Assembly (NCBI GenBank): GCA_036521995.1
Contig: DATDGR010000184.1
Location: forward strand, 1-35,018
Direction of reading: 5' to 3'
DNA: 35,018 nt
Origin: Gp13-AA77 sp036521995
GTDB lineage: Bacteria; Acidobacteriota; Terriglobia; UBA7540
Positions 1-8,025 of the stretch are shown here, in pieces. Each line of letters begins with the position of its first letter. Positions within the stretch are counted from its first letter, which is position 1. The notes below the pieces were generated by a model that had not been told where the DNA came from, made no database searches, and saw nothing but the letters and a program-made list of their open reading frames with translations. A program made the translations under genes and the position numbers.

Positions 1-44
1 CTTTCTGATTGATTTCTTTCGGGTTGCGCTGTTTGGCCCATGTC

Positions 45-245
45 GGGTTCGTTTTGGGTTCGTATCGGGTTCGTTTAGGTTCGTTTCTTTCAAGCCCACA
101 AACCGTCTGCTGATTCTCAAGGGTTTGTGGAATCAGCCCTCGCCAAATGTTGGGTTCGTTCGGGTTCGTTTTGCTTTCGGTTCTTTGACCTGTTTTCTCG
201 TTTTACCTATTCATATAAGGCTAGTTAAAAAGCTTGGGTTCGTTT
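45..245. repeat. Cluster of GGGTTCGTT short direct repeats
   Basis: Seven copies of (G/A)GGTTCGT(T/A) start at 45, 56, 67, 77, 152, 162 and 236. The first four are spaced 10-11 bases apart, about one helical turn, and the next pair 10 apart. An 18-base version at 147-164 recurs with two mismatches at 15142-15159. Regular helical spacing is what tandem protein-binding sites show, but a decayed tandem repeat would look the same. The copies and spacing are seen directly; any function is inference. Confidence 0.7.
96..137. other. Two interleaved, mutually exclusive stems
   Basis: CCACAAACC (96-104) is perfectly complementary to GGTTTGTGG (122-130), 9 bp. Inside its loop lies GCTGATTC (109-116), complementary to GAATCAGC (130-137), 8 bp. 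Because the second stem pairs the loop of the first with the bases right after it, the arrangement is that of alternative hairpins or a pseudoknot. With no bases between 130 and 131, full simultaneous pairing looks sterically difficult, so a switch between two hairpins is more likely if it is RNA. No downstream gene is close enough to name a target. Confidence 0.45.
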
Positions 246-338
246 GAAAATATCCTTTGCAGCTATCTGCTTCATTGTCCACTTAAGTGCAATTCGACAA
301 ATAAGTTGCACGTTTAGTTTCGAACAGAAAATATCGTA

Positions 339-388
339 CCCCCCCGGGGGGGCCCTGAGGTAGGCTCAGGGCCACTTCTGCCGGCAGA
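339..388. repeat. Cluster of three palindromes
   Basis: Three perfect dyads follow each other. Seven C then seven G occupy 339-352. GGCCCTGAG (351-359) and CTCAGGGCC (365-373) form a 9-bp stem with a 5-base loop. TCTGCCGGCAGA is a 12-bp palindrome at 377-388. No T-run follows the central hairpin, so it is not a classical intrinsic terminator. It could end transcripts coming from beyond the left edge or be part of a repeat element. Confidence 0.5.
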
Positions 389-700
389 GCCCCCTAGACC
401 AGCTTGGCGATTGGAGGCCGACCTGGCGGCCCCTTGGGGGGAAGCTAGGATAGAGGATTGAAACGGCGGCACCACGGGCATTGGAACTCCTCGTTAATCT
501 CCGGCCGGAATCGATCACGTCGGCCACGCACGGCCATGACACGGCCAGGCGCGGGAGGCGTGGCTGAACACAGTGAGGATGAGGCGCGGGGAGATCGGAC
601 TCAAGTCAAGCGTCGGTCAATCCTGGGTCAATTCCCAAGATCGCCTTCAGCTTGGGGTTGGTAGCCTCGACGGGGTATTTTCTCGTCGTAGGCTCTGGCT

Positions 701-947
701 CGGGTGGCGCATACATCGTCTTTTGAGGTATGCGATCAGGGAAGAATCCGAGGTCGGTCCCGAGCTTTTCCAGGTCCCTCAAGGATCCGCCGCTTGAAGG
801 AGTCGAATAGGTAGGGTCGACCCTGTGATACGTGCTCGAGGTCGGCTGGTGAAGATGACTGACGGTGAAAGTCCTGCTTGCGGTCCTTTGGTGCAGTTCT
901 AATTCTGGATAAGAGCATACATCAAAATACGATCTATGCATCCCCCG
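701..947. mobile_element. MITE/BIME-like element, copy 1
   Basis: About 247 bp bounded by imperfect 33-bp terminal inverted repeats (27 of 33 positions match). The left end reads GGGTGGCGCATACATCG, and each end can itself fold because GCATAC(A) is followed a few bases later by GTATGC. The interior is similar along its length to the element at 2612-2851, most clearly near 737-815 and 885-912. No transposase is encoded. It resembles either a non-autonomous miniature transposon or a pair of inverted REP-like hairpins; which one is not decidable here. I could not identify a target-site duplication. Confidence 0.6.
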
Positions 948-1176
948 GCCCGGCGACTATAGGCCACCCGGATGGCGGAAATTCTTACATCCTCTGTGAA
1001 GGACCATGGCCGCATCGCCCAGGCTGGAAAGAGCAGAAACCGCTTCAACAACTCGACTTGCCGCTCACAAGGTCGTCTGGAACAGAACTTGCTCGGGATC
1101 ATTGATGGGCATCCAGGTGAATCCGCTCTGGGGCCGGGAAGACTGTGGGTTAGCCTCAACGAAGGGAGCTCTACCC

Positions 1177-1995
1177 ATGCGTTCGATACGGAATTATGTG
1201 ATTACCTTGGCCGTGGTGGGCACGCTGGCGCTCGCGGGGTGCAAGGAAGGCACGGCGCCGACTTCCAGCAATGTCTGGCAACAACCTGCAGACAATTCCA
1301 CGCAGTCGGCGACGAGCACAACCCAGGCCGCCAACAATCCCGCTCAAACCAGCAGCGGGGCCGCGCCAGCGGCCGCCAACTCGGCTCAGCCTGCGAGTGG
1401 CCCGCCGCAACTCGCAGGGAATCCGCCGCCGGCTGCGAACGGAGGAGCGCAGGCGTCCAGCAGCAATGAGCCCCCTAAAAACCAGGTGACGATTCCTGAA
1501 GGGACGCCGATCGAAATACGCTTGACGGATTCATTAGGCTCGGCACACAGCGCACGCGGTGAGGCTTTTGAGGCTACGTTGGCGGACGCTATCGTTGTGG
1601 ATGGGTCCGAGGTGGCGCCTCGCGGGGCGGTCGTGACCGGCCGCGTGCTGATGGCGCGGCCTTCGGGCCACCTCAAAACGCCCGCTGAGCTTGTGGTGAC
1701 GCTCACCTCGCTGAGTGTCGGCGGGCAGCGCTATGAGGTCATGACTTCACACAAAAGCTGGCGCGGCAAGTCCCATAAGAAGCACGACGCCAAATTCATT
1801 GCCGGTCTGGCGGGTGCGGGCGCCTTGGTGGGCGCCCTGGCGGGTCACGGCGAAGGCGCTCTGATCGGCCTCGGCGCTGGCGCGGGAGGAGGCACGGCGG
1901 TGGCGTACGCCACGGGTAAGAAGGACATTGTGCTGCCTCCCGAAACCAGGCTGCGCTTCGTCCTCAGGCGGCCGGTTACGGTTACTGAGGGCTGA
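1177..1995 (+). CDS. Lipoprotein with a glycine-zipper segment, unknown function
   Basis: A 272-residue protein. I chose ATG 1177, although the frame stays open upstream, because a GGGAG ribosome binding site precedes it and the new N-terminus is a lipoprotein signal peptide: a basic start MRSIRN, a hydrophobic stretch and the lipobox LALAGC. It should be lipid-anchored after the cysteine near residue 20. Residues about 23-100 are low-complexity and rich in Ala, Asn, Gln, Ser and Pro, a likely flexible linker. Residues about 105-200 look beta-rich (IPEGTPIEIRLTDSL). A Gly/Ala-zipper segment at about 206-247 may insert into or associate with a membrane, and a short beta segment ends the protein. 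Acidobacterial genomes carry similar lipoproteins, but I cannot assign a function. It has no operon partner. Confidence 0.8.
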   Translation: MRSIRNYVITLAVVGTLALAGCKEGTAPTSSNVWQQPADNSTQSATSTTQAANNPAQTSSGAAPAAANSAQPASGPPQLAGNPPPAANGGAQASSSNEPPKNQVTIPEGTPIEIRLTDSLGSAHSARGEAFEATLADAIVVDGSEVAPRGAVVTGRVLMARPSGHLKTPAELVVTLTSLSVGGQRYEVMTSHKSWRGKSHKKHDAKFIAGLAGAGALVGALAGHGEGALIGLGAGAGGGTAVAYATGKKDIVLPPETRLRFVLRRPVTVTEG

Positions 1996-2107
1996 TAACA
2001 CCTAGAGCGGGCCGTCAAGGCTTTCCCTTCTCCCAAGGGGCTGGTCTGGCTGGCGCATTCAACCAGGAATCTTCGGTGCCGGTTCAGCCGCAATCGCAGC
2101 CACGAGA

Positions 2108-2356
2108 TCAAGCGCGGCGAATGGCGTGATAGACCACCAGTACCACGATGGACCCTATGACCGCGACCAAGAGACTATAAAGGTTGAGGCCGGTCACACC
2201 GTGAGCCCCAAAGATGCTGAAGAGCCAGCCGCCCACGACGGCTCCTACAATCCCCAGTACGATGTCGAGAATCAAGCCTTCCCCGGTCTTGTTGACGATC
2301 TTGCTGCCGATGAACCCGGCCAGCAATCCCAACACGATCCACGCGATGATACCCAT
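2108..2356 (-). CDS. GlsB/YeaQ/YmgE-type stress-response membrane protein
   Basis: An 82-residue integral membrane protein of the transglycosylase-associated (YeaQ/YmgE) family. It starts MGIIAWIVLGLLAGFIGSKI, and three hydrophobic segments are visible at about 2-20, 30-50 and 60-78. The glycine-rich middle segment (LGIVGAVVGGWLF) is typical of the family, as is the length. ATG 2356 is preceded by a strong AGGAGG seven bases upstream; a longer frame from 2377 would include that ribosome binding site and is unlikely. Members are commonly stress-induced small inner-membrane proteins of unsettled biochemical role. The gene stands alone, downstream of repeat-element debris. Confidence 0.92.
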   Translation of the reverse strand: MGIIAWIVLGLLAGFIGSKIVNKTGEGLILDIVLGIVGAVVGGWLFSIFGAHGVTGLNLYSLLVAVIGSIVVLVVYHAIRRA

Positions 2357-2611
2357 GCGAATTCCTCCTCCCAGCACATTCCAGTCTCTAAGCTGGAATT
2401 TTTATCGAGTCCCCCGTCCAAACGAGCGACAGCATACATCTGGCTGCCTCGGACCGCAATCGCTGGGTTTAGCATATTCATAACCTACGCGCCTGGAGGT
2501 CGGGCGGCGCATTCCGGGGCGGGAGGTCAGATCCGGCGCGGAGCAAGCGGACTTTCTGTCCGACCAGCCGACAGCCGCGAACCTTGCAAGACACGTCCTC
2601 GCAGGGCCACT

Positions 2612-2851
2612 CGGGTGGCGGATGCATCGTCTTGTGATGTATGCGATCAGGGAGAATCTGAGGTCGGCCCCGAACTTTATCCAGGCCCTCAACGAGACGC
2701 CGGTTGAAGGGGTCGAATAGGCGGGCGCTACAGTGGGTGTTGGAGGTCAGGAAATGGACACGATTGAGACCGAAGTGGTGCTGGTACGTCATCGCGCCAT
2801 TCTAAGTCCTGGGTAACCGCATACATCAAAAAGCGATGTATGCGCCACCCG
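2612..2851. mobile_element. MITE/BIME-like element, copy 2
   Basis: About 240 bp with 33-bp terminal inverted repeats matching at 28 of 33 positions. The right end reads GCGATGTATGCGCCACCC. Its interior follows that of the copy at 701-947 in the same order and orientation, including the shared stretch GGTTGAAGGGGTCGAATAGG near 2702. Both ends have an internal dyad (GCATACATC then GATGTATGC). No open frame of its own is convincing: the minus-strand frame shared with copy 1 reads similarly only because the DNA is similar. Confidence 0.62.
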
Positions 2852-2857
2852 ACGGGA

Positions 2858-2928
2858 TCGGTAGAAGTCATGCTGACAGTTCCTGGCGCCATTCTAAGTC
2901 CTGGATAATCGCGATGTATGCGCCACCC
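2858..2928. repeat. Right-half fragment of the hairpin-ended element
   Basis: This stretch aligns with the right part of the two full copies: GCGCCATTCTAAGTCCTGG at 2887-2905 is identical to copy 2. It ends in GATGTATGCGCCACCC like copy 2. About 14 bases of the terminal dyad (the CATACATCAAAAAG part) are missing, so this end can no longer fold as the intact ones do. Confidence 0.6.
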
Positions 2929-2935
2929 ACGATGC

Positions 2936-2999
2936 TTCAGTTCTAGCGATGGACAGGCTGCTTTGATCGCATACACCAAGACCATGTGTGCGCCACCCG
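2936..2999. repeat. Second, more diverged right-end fragment
   Basis: It ends in GTGTGCGCCACCCG and contains the dyad GCATACACC...ATGTGTGC, the same end structure with several substitutions. The part before it (TTCAGTTCTAGCGATGGACA) aligns loosely with the segment before the right end of copy 1. Together with 2851 and 2928 this gives three right ends in the same orientation within about 150 bp. Confidence 0.5.
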
Positions 3000-3063
3000 G
3001 CGGCAACCCGGTGCTGGATCGCTGGCCTGGCCGCCAGGTATACCTGGGGACAGGTTTCGGCTC

Positions 3064-4464
3064 CTACTGACATGCAGCGAGCGGCGCCAGCGATTCTCCC
3101 CACTGCCTCAGGGCCACCTGCAGGTCTTCGATGGTCTCGTTCCACCTGCCACCGAAAGCCACGGTTTTTTCAACTCCGCACACCTGTACCCGCTCGGTCT
3201 GCCGCGCTGCCGCCGTTTGCTCAAGGATCCGGCCGTCTCCGTACACGGGACGGCCGTCAATCACCACTAATTCCACATCCGCCGGACTCGCGTGCGGCAG
3301 GGCGTCATACGGATTCTTGTCAGAGCTCCTGACGACCAGCAGATCAGCCCGCTGGCCCTTCTTGACCGTGCCGACCAGGTCTCCCACACCCGCCAATGCC
3401 GCCGCGTCTTCGGTTGCCATGCGAACCAGCTCCGCATCGCCAAACACCGCTGGCGTTTGGGTGGCATTCCAGGCAGCAGCGTACTTCAATTCCTCCAGCA
3501 TCCCGTCGCTTCCGGTCGGGCTCCAGTCCGGGGCCAACGCCATGCGTACGCCGGCGCGCTTTGCTGTAGCCACGTCCGTAGTTCCTCCATACAACTCAAA
3601 GTTGCTTCGTGGTGACCACACTAAGCCCACCCCGATCCTGGCCATCTCTTGAAACTCCGTCGCCTGGAGCGCCGAGCCATGGATCAGCGACACACCCGGC
3701 AGGAGTAATCCTCGCCCCTTTAGGATCCAGTACTCCTCCATCGCGCTCGCGTCCTGAGGCTTTCCCTCGCCCAGATGCACCAGCAGCGCCGTCATTTCGT
3801 GCTTCTTGAGCGCATCCTGGAGTTTTGCAGAATACGTCTCATCCATGGTGAGCGGAAACACTTCGTATCCCAGCTTTTCAGCGCTTCCCCCGGGGTAGAG
3901 CCGTGAAGCCACGCCCAGCTCCCGCTCACCGCCGCCCAGGCATGTACCTGTGCCAGGCTTGGTGTCCGACGCTGACAATCCCGCTTGTGAGGTGGCTCCG
4001 CCCGCGACGGCCTTCAACTCCGCGTAGCGTTCCATGGCGCATCCGAGCCCTTCGGCCACCAGCCGCTGATGGGGAACATCCAGGGCCATCTTGTACTCCG
4101 GCAACTGCTGCCACTCGTAGCGATTGGAAAATAGACGTTTCGCCGTCCAGCGGGGGAACACATTCCAAGTCACATGATTGTGCAGATCGATCAGCCCGGG
4201 ATAGATGAATCCTCCCGTCTCGATCACCCTGGTCCCCGGCGGCACCGGCACCTCCCTGCCTGCATCGCGGATTGTCGCTCCCTCAATGAGCACCGTACCT
4301 TGCTCCACCACGTCGTCCGGCGTCACGAGCGTACCCCGCAGCGCAAACCCCTGCTCCTGAGCGCCCACCAAGCTGCCACAAGCCCAACTCAGCAAGCACA
4401 GAAAGGCGCATGACGCCTGGTACGGTTCAAACTTAAGGGTCCACTTGAGTCTCTTGCGGCGCAT
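3064..4464 (-). CDS. Secreted amidohydrolase-family metal-dependent hydrolase
   Basis: A 466-residue protein with a basic N-terminus and a hydrophobic signal segment at about 15-35 ending near GAQ, so export is expected. It then follows the imidazolonepropionase-like amidohydrolase pattern: an N-terminal beta-sandwich strand set, PGLIDLHNHV with the metal-binding H95 and H97, further histidines H230 (LLVHLGEG) and H262 (SLIHGSAL), and the catalytic aspartate D313 (LAPDWSP). The family hydrolyses amide or cyclic C-N bonds, and exported members often act on peptides or peptide derivatives; the substrate here is unknown. It lies 102 bases downstream of glyA on the same strand, so cotranscription is possible. 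A purine-rich GGAAGG lies about 10 bases before ATG 4464. Confidence 0.88.
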   Translation of the reverse strand: MRRKRLKWTLKFEPYQASCAFLCLLSWACGSLVGAQEQGFALRGTLVTPDDVVEQGTVLIEGATIRDAGREVPVPPGTRVIETGGFIYPGLIDLHNHVTWNVFPRWTAKRLFSNRYEWQQLPEYKMALDVPHQRLVAEGLGCAMERYAELKAVAGGATSQAGLSASDTKPGTGTCLGGGERELGVASRLYPGGSAEKLGYEVFPLTMDETYSAKLQDALKKHEMTALLVHLGEGKPQDASAMEEYWILKGRGLLLPGVSLIHGSALQATEFQEMARIGVGLVWSPRSNFELYGGTTDVATAKRAGVRMALAPDWSPTGSDGMLEELKYAAAWNATQTPAVFGDAELVRMATEDAAALAGVGDLVGTVKKGQRADLLVVRSSDKNPYDALPHASPADVELVVIDGRPVYGDGRILEQTAAARQTERVQVCGVEKTVAFGGRWNETIEDLQVALRQWGESLAPLAACQ

Positions 4465-4566
4465 GAACCGCCTTCCAGGCCCGAGATTGAAGGGCCTTGT
4501 ACCGATCAGACTGCAAAAACAAGCGATGGCGGCTGAAATCAGGGGATTAAGGTCTAACCGGGCGCA

Positions 4567-5844
4567 TTATCCCCTCGCCACGGCCAGGGCCGCGTACCGG
4601 CTCTCGTAGAGTGGGAACCGGCCGGTGAGGGCTTCGGCCTCGCGGCGCACCCGCTCGATCACCGTCTCGTCCTCGGGGTTATTGAGCACCTCGGCGATCC
4701 AGCTCCCGAGCAGGCGCATCTCCGGCTCTTTCATGCCGCGCGTGGTCACGGCGGGGGTCCCTATGCGGATGCCGCTGGCCGTCATGGGAGGGTTCCTGTC
4801 AAAGGGGATGGCGTTCTTATTCACAGTGATTCCGGCGCGCTCCAAGGCCTTCTCAGCCTGTTTGCCGGTGACCTGGCGGGCGAAGACGTCCACCAGCATC
4901 AGGTGAGTGTCCGTGCCGCCCGAAACCAGGCGGAAGCCGGCGGCGGCCAAGGTCTCAGCGACGGCGCGGGCGTTCAGCAAAATCTGCTGCTGGTACTCGC
5001 GAAACTCCGGCTGCAGCGCCTCTTGGAAGCAGACGGCTTTGGCGGCGATCACGTGCATCAGCGGGCCGCCTTGAAGGCCGGGGAAAACGGTCTTATCGAG
5101 CTCCTTGGCGTACTGGGCCTTGGAGAAGACCATGCCTCCGCGCGGTCCGCGCAGCGTCTTGTGGGTGGTGGTGGTGACGAAGTCGGCGTGAGGGAAGGGG
5201 CTCGGATGCAGCCCGGCGGCAATGAGCCCGGCGATGTGGGCCATGTCCACCATCAGCAGCGCTTGCACCCGGCGCGCGATAGCGCCGAAGCGTTCGAAAT
5301 CAAGCGTGCGCGGGTAGGCGCTGGCCCCGGCAATAATCAGCTTGGGTTTGTGTTCAAGGGCCAGTCTTTCGAGCTCATCGTAATCGATGGTCTCGGTGTC
5401 CTGGCGCACTCCGTAAGGTACGATGTTGTACATCTTGCCGGAAAAGTTCAGGGGATGGCCGTGGGTCAGGTGTCCCCCGTGGGCCAGATTCATGCCGAGC
5501 ACCGTATCGCCCGGCTTGAGCACGGTCATGTAGACAGACTGATTAGCCTGTGCTCCGGAGTGCGGCTGGACGTTCACGTGCTCGGCCCCGAAGAGCTGCT
5601 TGGCACGGTCGATGGCGAGCTGTTCCGCGCCGTCCACGAATTCACAGCCGCCGTAGTAGCGCTTGCCCGGCAGCCCTTCGGCGTATTTGTTGGTAAGAAC
5701 AGATCCGAGCGCCTCCAGCACCGCCTCGCTCACGAAGTTCTCCGAAGCGATCAGCTCCAGGGTGCGGGCCTCACGCTCGGCCTCCTGAGCCAACAAACGC
5801 GCGATGGCCGGATCGACGGATTCAAGCGAGCTTTCCCAGATCAT
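4567..5844 (-). CDS. glyA: Serine hydroxymethyltransferase
   Basis: A 425-residue cytosolic PLP enzyme that interconverts serine and glycine while moving a one-carbon unit to or from tetrahydrofolate. The family signature is complete: LIASENFVS near 31-39, the GKRYYGG loop at 60-66, the PHSGAQAN segment near 94-101, DMAHIAGL at 200-207, and the PLP lysine K229 in TTTTHKTLRGPRGG. The length is normal for bacterial GlyA. ATG 5844 has AGGAGG six bases upstream. It is followed by the amidohydrolase on the same strand and preceded by about 200 non-coding bases after the regulator at 6049. Nothing unusual in the sequence. Confidence 0.98.
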   Translation of the reverse strand: MIWESSLESVDPAIARLLAQEAEREARTLELIASENFVSEAVLEALGSVLTNKYAEGLPGKRYYGGCEFVDGAEQLAIDRAKQLFGAEHVNVQPHSGAQANQSVYMTVLKPGDTVLGMNLAHGGHLTHGHPLNFSGKMYNIVPYGVRQDTETIDYDELERLALEHKPKLIIAGASAYPRTLDFERFGAIARRVQALLMVDMAHIAGLIAAGLHPSPFPHADFVTTTTHKTLRGPRGGMVFSKAQYAKELDKTVFPGLQGGPLMHVIAAKAVCFQEALQPEFREYQQQILLNARAVAETLAAAGFRLVSGGTDTHLMLVDVFARQVTGKQAEKALERAGITVNKNAIPFDRNPPMTASGIRIGTPAVTTRGMKEPEMRLLGSWIAEVLNNPEDETVIERVRREAEALTGRFPLYESRYAALAVARG

Positions 5845-6048
5845 GCTTTGCCTCCTGCAGGCCAGCGGGCGATGAAGCTCATAGGCCCTAGCGACATTCT
5901 AAGGCAGAAAGACAGAAGCCAGAAGCGATAAGGGGGAAACGGCTTAGATGGCCGTTCCACTCAGGCTCCGGATCGACTCGGCGGGATCCCGATGCCCGTC
6001 GCATCACGCCGGTAAAGGCGCCCGTCCGGCAAAAAGAGTCGGAGATCG

Positions 6049-8025
6049 TTATGGAGAAGAAGAGCTGGACGGGCCGGGTTCCAGCAGTCCGATCCGGCGT
6101 TCGAGGTCTTGAAATCGCGCGTCGGCGCGGATCGGGTCGAAGATGGGGTCCATCCTGAGAGCATTGATGTTGTCAGAATGAAGTTCACATGCCTGGCTGA
6201 GGAGCCGGAAGGCCTCCTCTTTATCGTTCAGGCCGAGGGGGATAGGGAGGATATCGGCCGGCGAGACGAATCGGGTCTCCGCGCGGTCGGTGAGATTCCG
6301 GAGCATTTGGGCGGCCTCAGCCCGTTTTCCCCACCTCCCGTAAACATATCCGAGAAAGCCGCTGATTTCGGGAACATCCTCGATCGCCCTGGCCTTCTCG
6401 AGCTCCTGAATGGCCTGCGCATAGTTTCCGCTAAGGGCCAGGGCAACCCCTATGCCCTCAATGGCACGGAAATAGCCGGGGTCCATGTTGAGAGCGCGCT
6501 GGTACTGATCGATCGCGTCATTATAACGGCCCCCGTAGTAGGCAGGTATAGCGGCAGCGCTGCTGAGTGGCACTGACAGCGGATCGTTTTCCAGCGCCTG
6601 CTGAAATTGGCTGGTGGCTTGGTCGAGTCTGCCGGCTTGGGCTAGAAACAGAGCGTACTCCAGATTGGTGGCGTCGTCCGTGGGGTTCAGCTCCAAGGCC
6701 CGCTTGAATTCCTGTTCCGCGCTGGCCCAGCGCCATTCTGCAAGCTCCAGTAGGGCCATGGCACTGTGGGCCTGAGCCCAATCCGGATCCAGTTGCAAAG
6801 CGCGCGTCACCGCCTTCCGGGCCGGGATCATGGCCTGACTGGCGGGAAGGGTGTTGTCCCCAAGATCGAGGTAGCAGAGGGCAATCCCCGCGTAGGCCGG
6901 GGCGAAGTTGGGATCTTGCTGGGCGGCCGCCTCGAAGTAGTGGAGGCCCGTCTGGACGCCTTCCTCGGTTCGTTTGTTGTAATAATAACGGCCCTGGAGA
7001 TAGGACTGAAAAGCCTCCGGGGAGACGGGAGGCCGGGGGTGGGCGTGCGTCGCGGAAGTGGGCATCAACTGAGCGTTTATTTCGCGAGCGATGTCGCGTC
7101 CGAGCTCCTCTTGCAAGGCGAGGACGTCATGCTGATCGCGCTCGTAGCCCGCGGCCCAAATGTGTTGGTCTTTCTTGGCGTCGAGCAGTTGCGCCGTGAT
7201 TCGAACCTTGTCGCCGGAGCGAATCACAGATCCTTCCACGATGACGTCCACGTTCAGCTCCTGCGCGATCTGCGGCAAGGTCTTGGTGGTCCCCTTGTAG
7301 TGCATGGCAGAAGTTCGCGAAATCAGCCGCAAGGAGCTGAATCGCCCGAGTTCGGTGATCAGCGCTTCGGTCATTCCGTCGCTGAAGTACTCCTGCTGCG
7401 GATCGCCGCTCAGGTTCAGAAACGGCAGGACTGCAAGCCTTACGGGCCCGCTGGGCGATTGAGTCGGGGAGGAAAATCGGCGATCGCCGAGGTATCCGGC
7501 AGCGACCAGCGCGGCCACCGCCAGGGCAATCGCCCACCACCGGCGCCACCAACTGGGACGGGGCGGCGGTGGGGTTTGACCCCGGCGCACTGCCTTTGAC
7601 CCTCCGGCCACCTCAGCACCGGCGCCCGTCAAGGGAGCGCCACTGATTACGAAATCGGCTGAGGTTCGCGCGCCTGGCTCGACCGAGGTCACCCCCAGCG
7701 GCGCAATAAACCGGTAACCTTGGCGATGCACAGTCTCGATGTAGCGCGGAATCTCCCCGTCATCTGCGAGTGCCAGACGCAGCTTCTTAACAGCCGTGGC
7801 GATGCTGTGCTCGAAGTCTACAAAGGTGCCAGGGGGCCAGAGCTTCTCCCGGATCTCTTCGCGGCCGACCACCTGACCGGGGCGGGCCAGCAAAAGAGCC
7901 AGGATACGAAAAGGTTGTTCTTGAAGCTTTATGGTGTGGCCATGGCGGCGTAGCTCTCCGCCCTGCAGGTCCACCTCGAACGGTCCGAAGTGGATGAATC
8001 CCACGGACTCGTCGCGTTCGCTCAC
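6049..8025 (-). CDS. Winged-helix one-component regulator with TM, TolB-like and TPR domains
   Basis: A 658-residue membrane-spanning regulator. Residues about 10-110 form an OmpR/CadC-type winged-helix DNA-binding domain (FGPFEVDLQGGELRR at its start, RYIETVHRQGYRF at its end). A Pro-rich linker leads to one transmembrane helix at about 163-179. Residues 195-318 match the TolB-like segment that often follows such domains (LAVLPFLNLSGDPQQEYFSDG). Tetratricopeptide repeats fill about 335-640. The layout resembles CadC, with DNA binding inside and sensing or protein contact outside. Start choice is uncertain: GTG 8025 gives the family's usual short N-terminus, GTG 8055 would add ten residues, and neither has a good ribosome binding site. 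The target genes cannot be deduced. The Ser-rich tail at the C-terminus is low complexity. Confidence 0.9.
   Translation of the reverse strand: MSERDESVGFIHFGPFEVDLQGGELRRHGHTIKLQEQPFRILALLLARPGQVVGREEIREKLWPPGTFVDFEHSIATAVKKLRLALADDGEIPRYIETVHRQGYRFIAPLGVTSVEPGARTSADFVISGAPLTGAGAEVAGGSKAVRRGQTPPPPRPSWWRRWWAIALAVAALVAAGYLGDRRFSSPTQSPSGPVRLAVLPFLNLSGDPQQEYFSDGMTEALITELGRFSSLRLISRTSAMHYKGTTKTLPQIAQELNVDVIVEGSVIRSGDKVRITAQLLDAKKDQHIWAAGYERDQHDVLALQEELGRDIAREINAQLMPTSATHAHPRPPVSPEAFQSYLQGRYYYNKRTEEGVQTGLHYFEAAAQQDPNFAPAYAGIALCYLDLGDNTLPASQAMIPARKAVTRALQLDPDWAQAHSAMALLELAEWRWASAEQEFKRALELNPTDDATNLEYALFLAQAGRLDQATSQFQQALENDPLSVPLSSAAAIPAYYGGRYNDAIDQYQRALNMDPGYFRAIEGIGVALALSGNYAQAIQELEKARAIEDVPEISGFLGYVYGRWGKRAEAAQMLRNLTDRAETRFVSPADILPIPLGLNDKEEAFRLLSQACELHSDNINALRMDPIFDPIRADARFQDLERRIGLLEPGPSSSSSP

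Larger units (their letters stand above)
1..1176. other. Repeat-rich non-coding stretch at the window start
   Basis: I see no convincing gene here. Open frames in this stretch have no ribosome binding site, overlap each other on both strands and resemble no family I know. The first 250 bases are comparatively AT-rich and carry short GGGTTCGTT repeats; bases 339-388 are a run of palindromes; bases 701-947 are a repeat element with terminal inverted repeats. Bases 389-700 and 948-1160 show nothing I can name. The stretch ends at the ribosome binding site (GGGAG, about 1164-1168) of the lipoprotein gene at 1177. Confidence 0.6.
2357..3063. other. Non-coding stretch with repeat-element remains
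   Basis: No gene is supported here. Bases 2612-2851 are the second copy of the hairpin-ended element, followed by two right-end fragments up to 2999. Bases 2357-2611 carry the ribosome binding site of the minus-strand membrane protein and presumably its promoter, which I cannot place. Bases 3000-3063 lie just past the stop codon of the amidohydrolase and show no clear terminator. Confidence 0.6.

Noticed and set aside
456..464. GATTGAAAC, resembling the end of many CRISPR repeats
   Set aside because: It occurs once, with no repeated unit or regular spacers around it and no cas genes in the window.
606..941. Minus-strand frame over repeat element copy 1 with a similar peptide in copy 2
   Set aside because: Frames shift between copies and include no ribosome binding site; the peptide likeness follows from DNA similarity of the elements.
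4903..5931. 342-codon plus-strand frame opposite glyA
   Set aside because: It is the antisense of a complete, highly conserved glyA; long antisense frames are expected in GC-rich genes.
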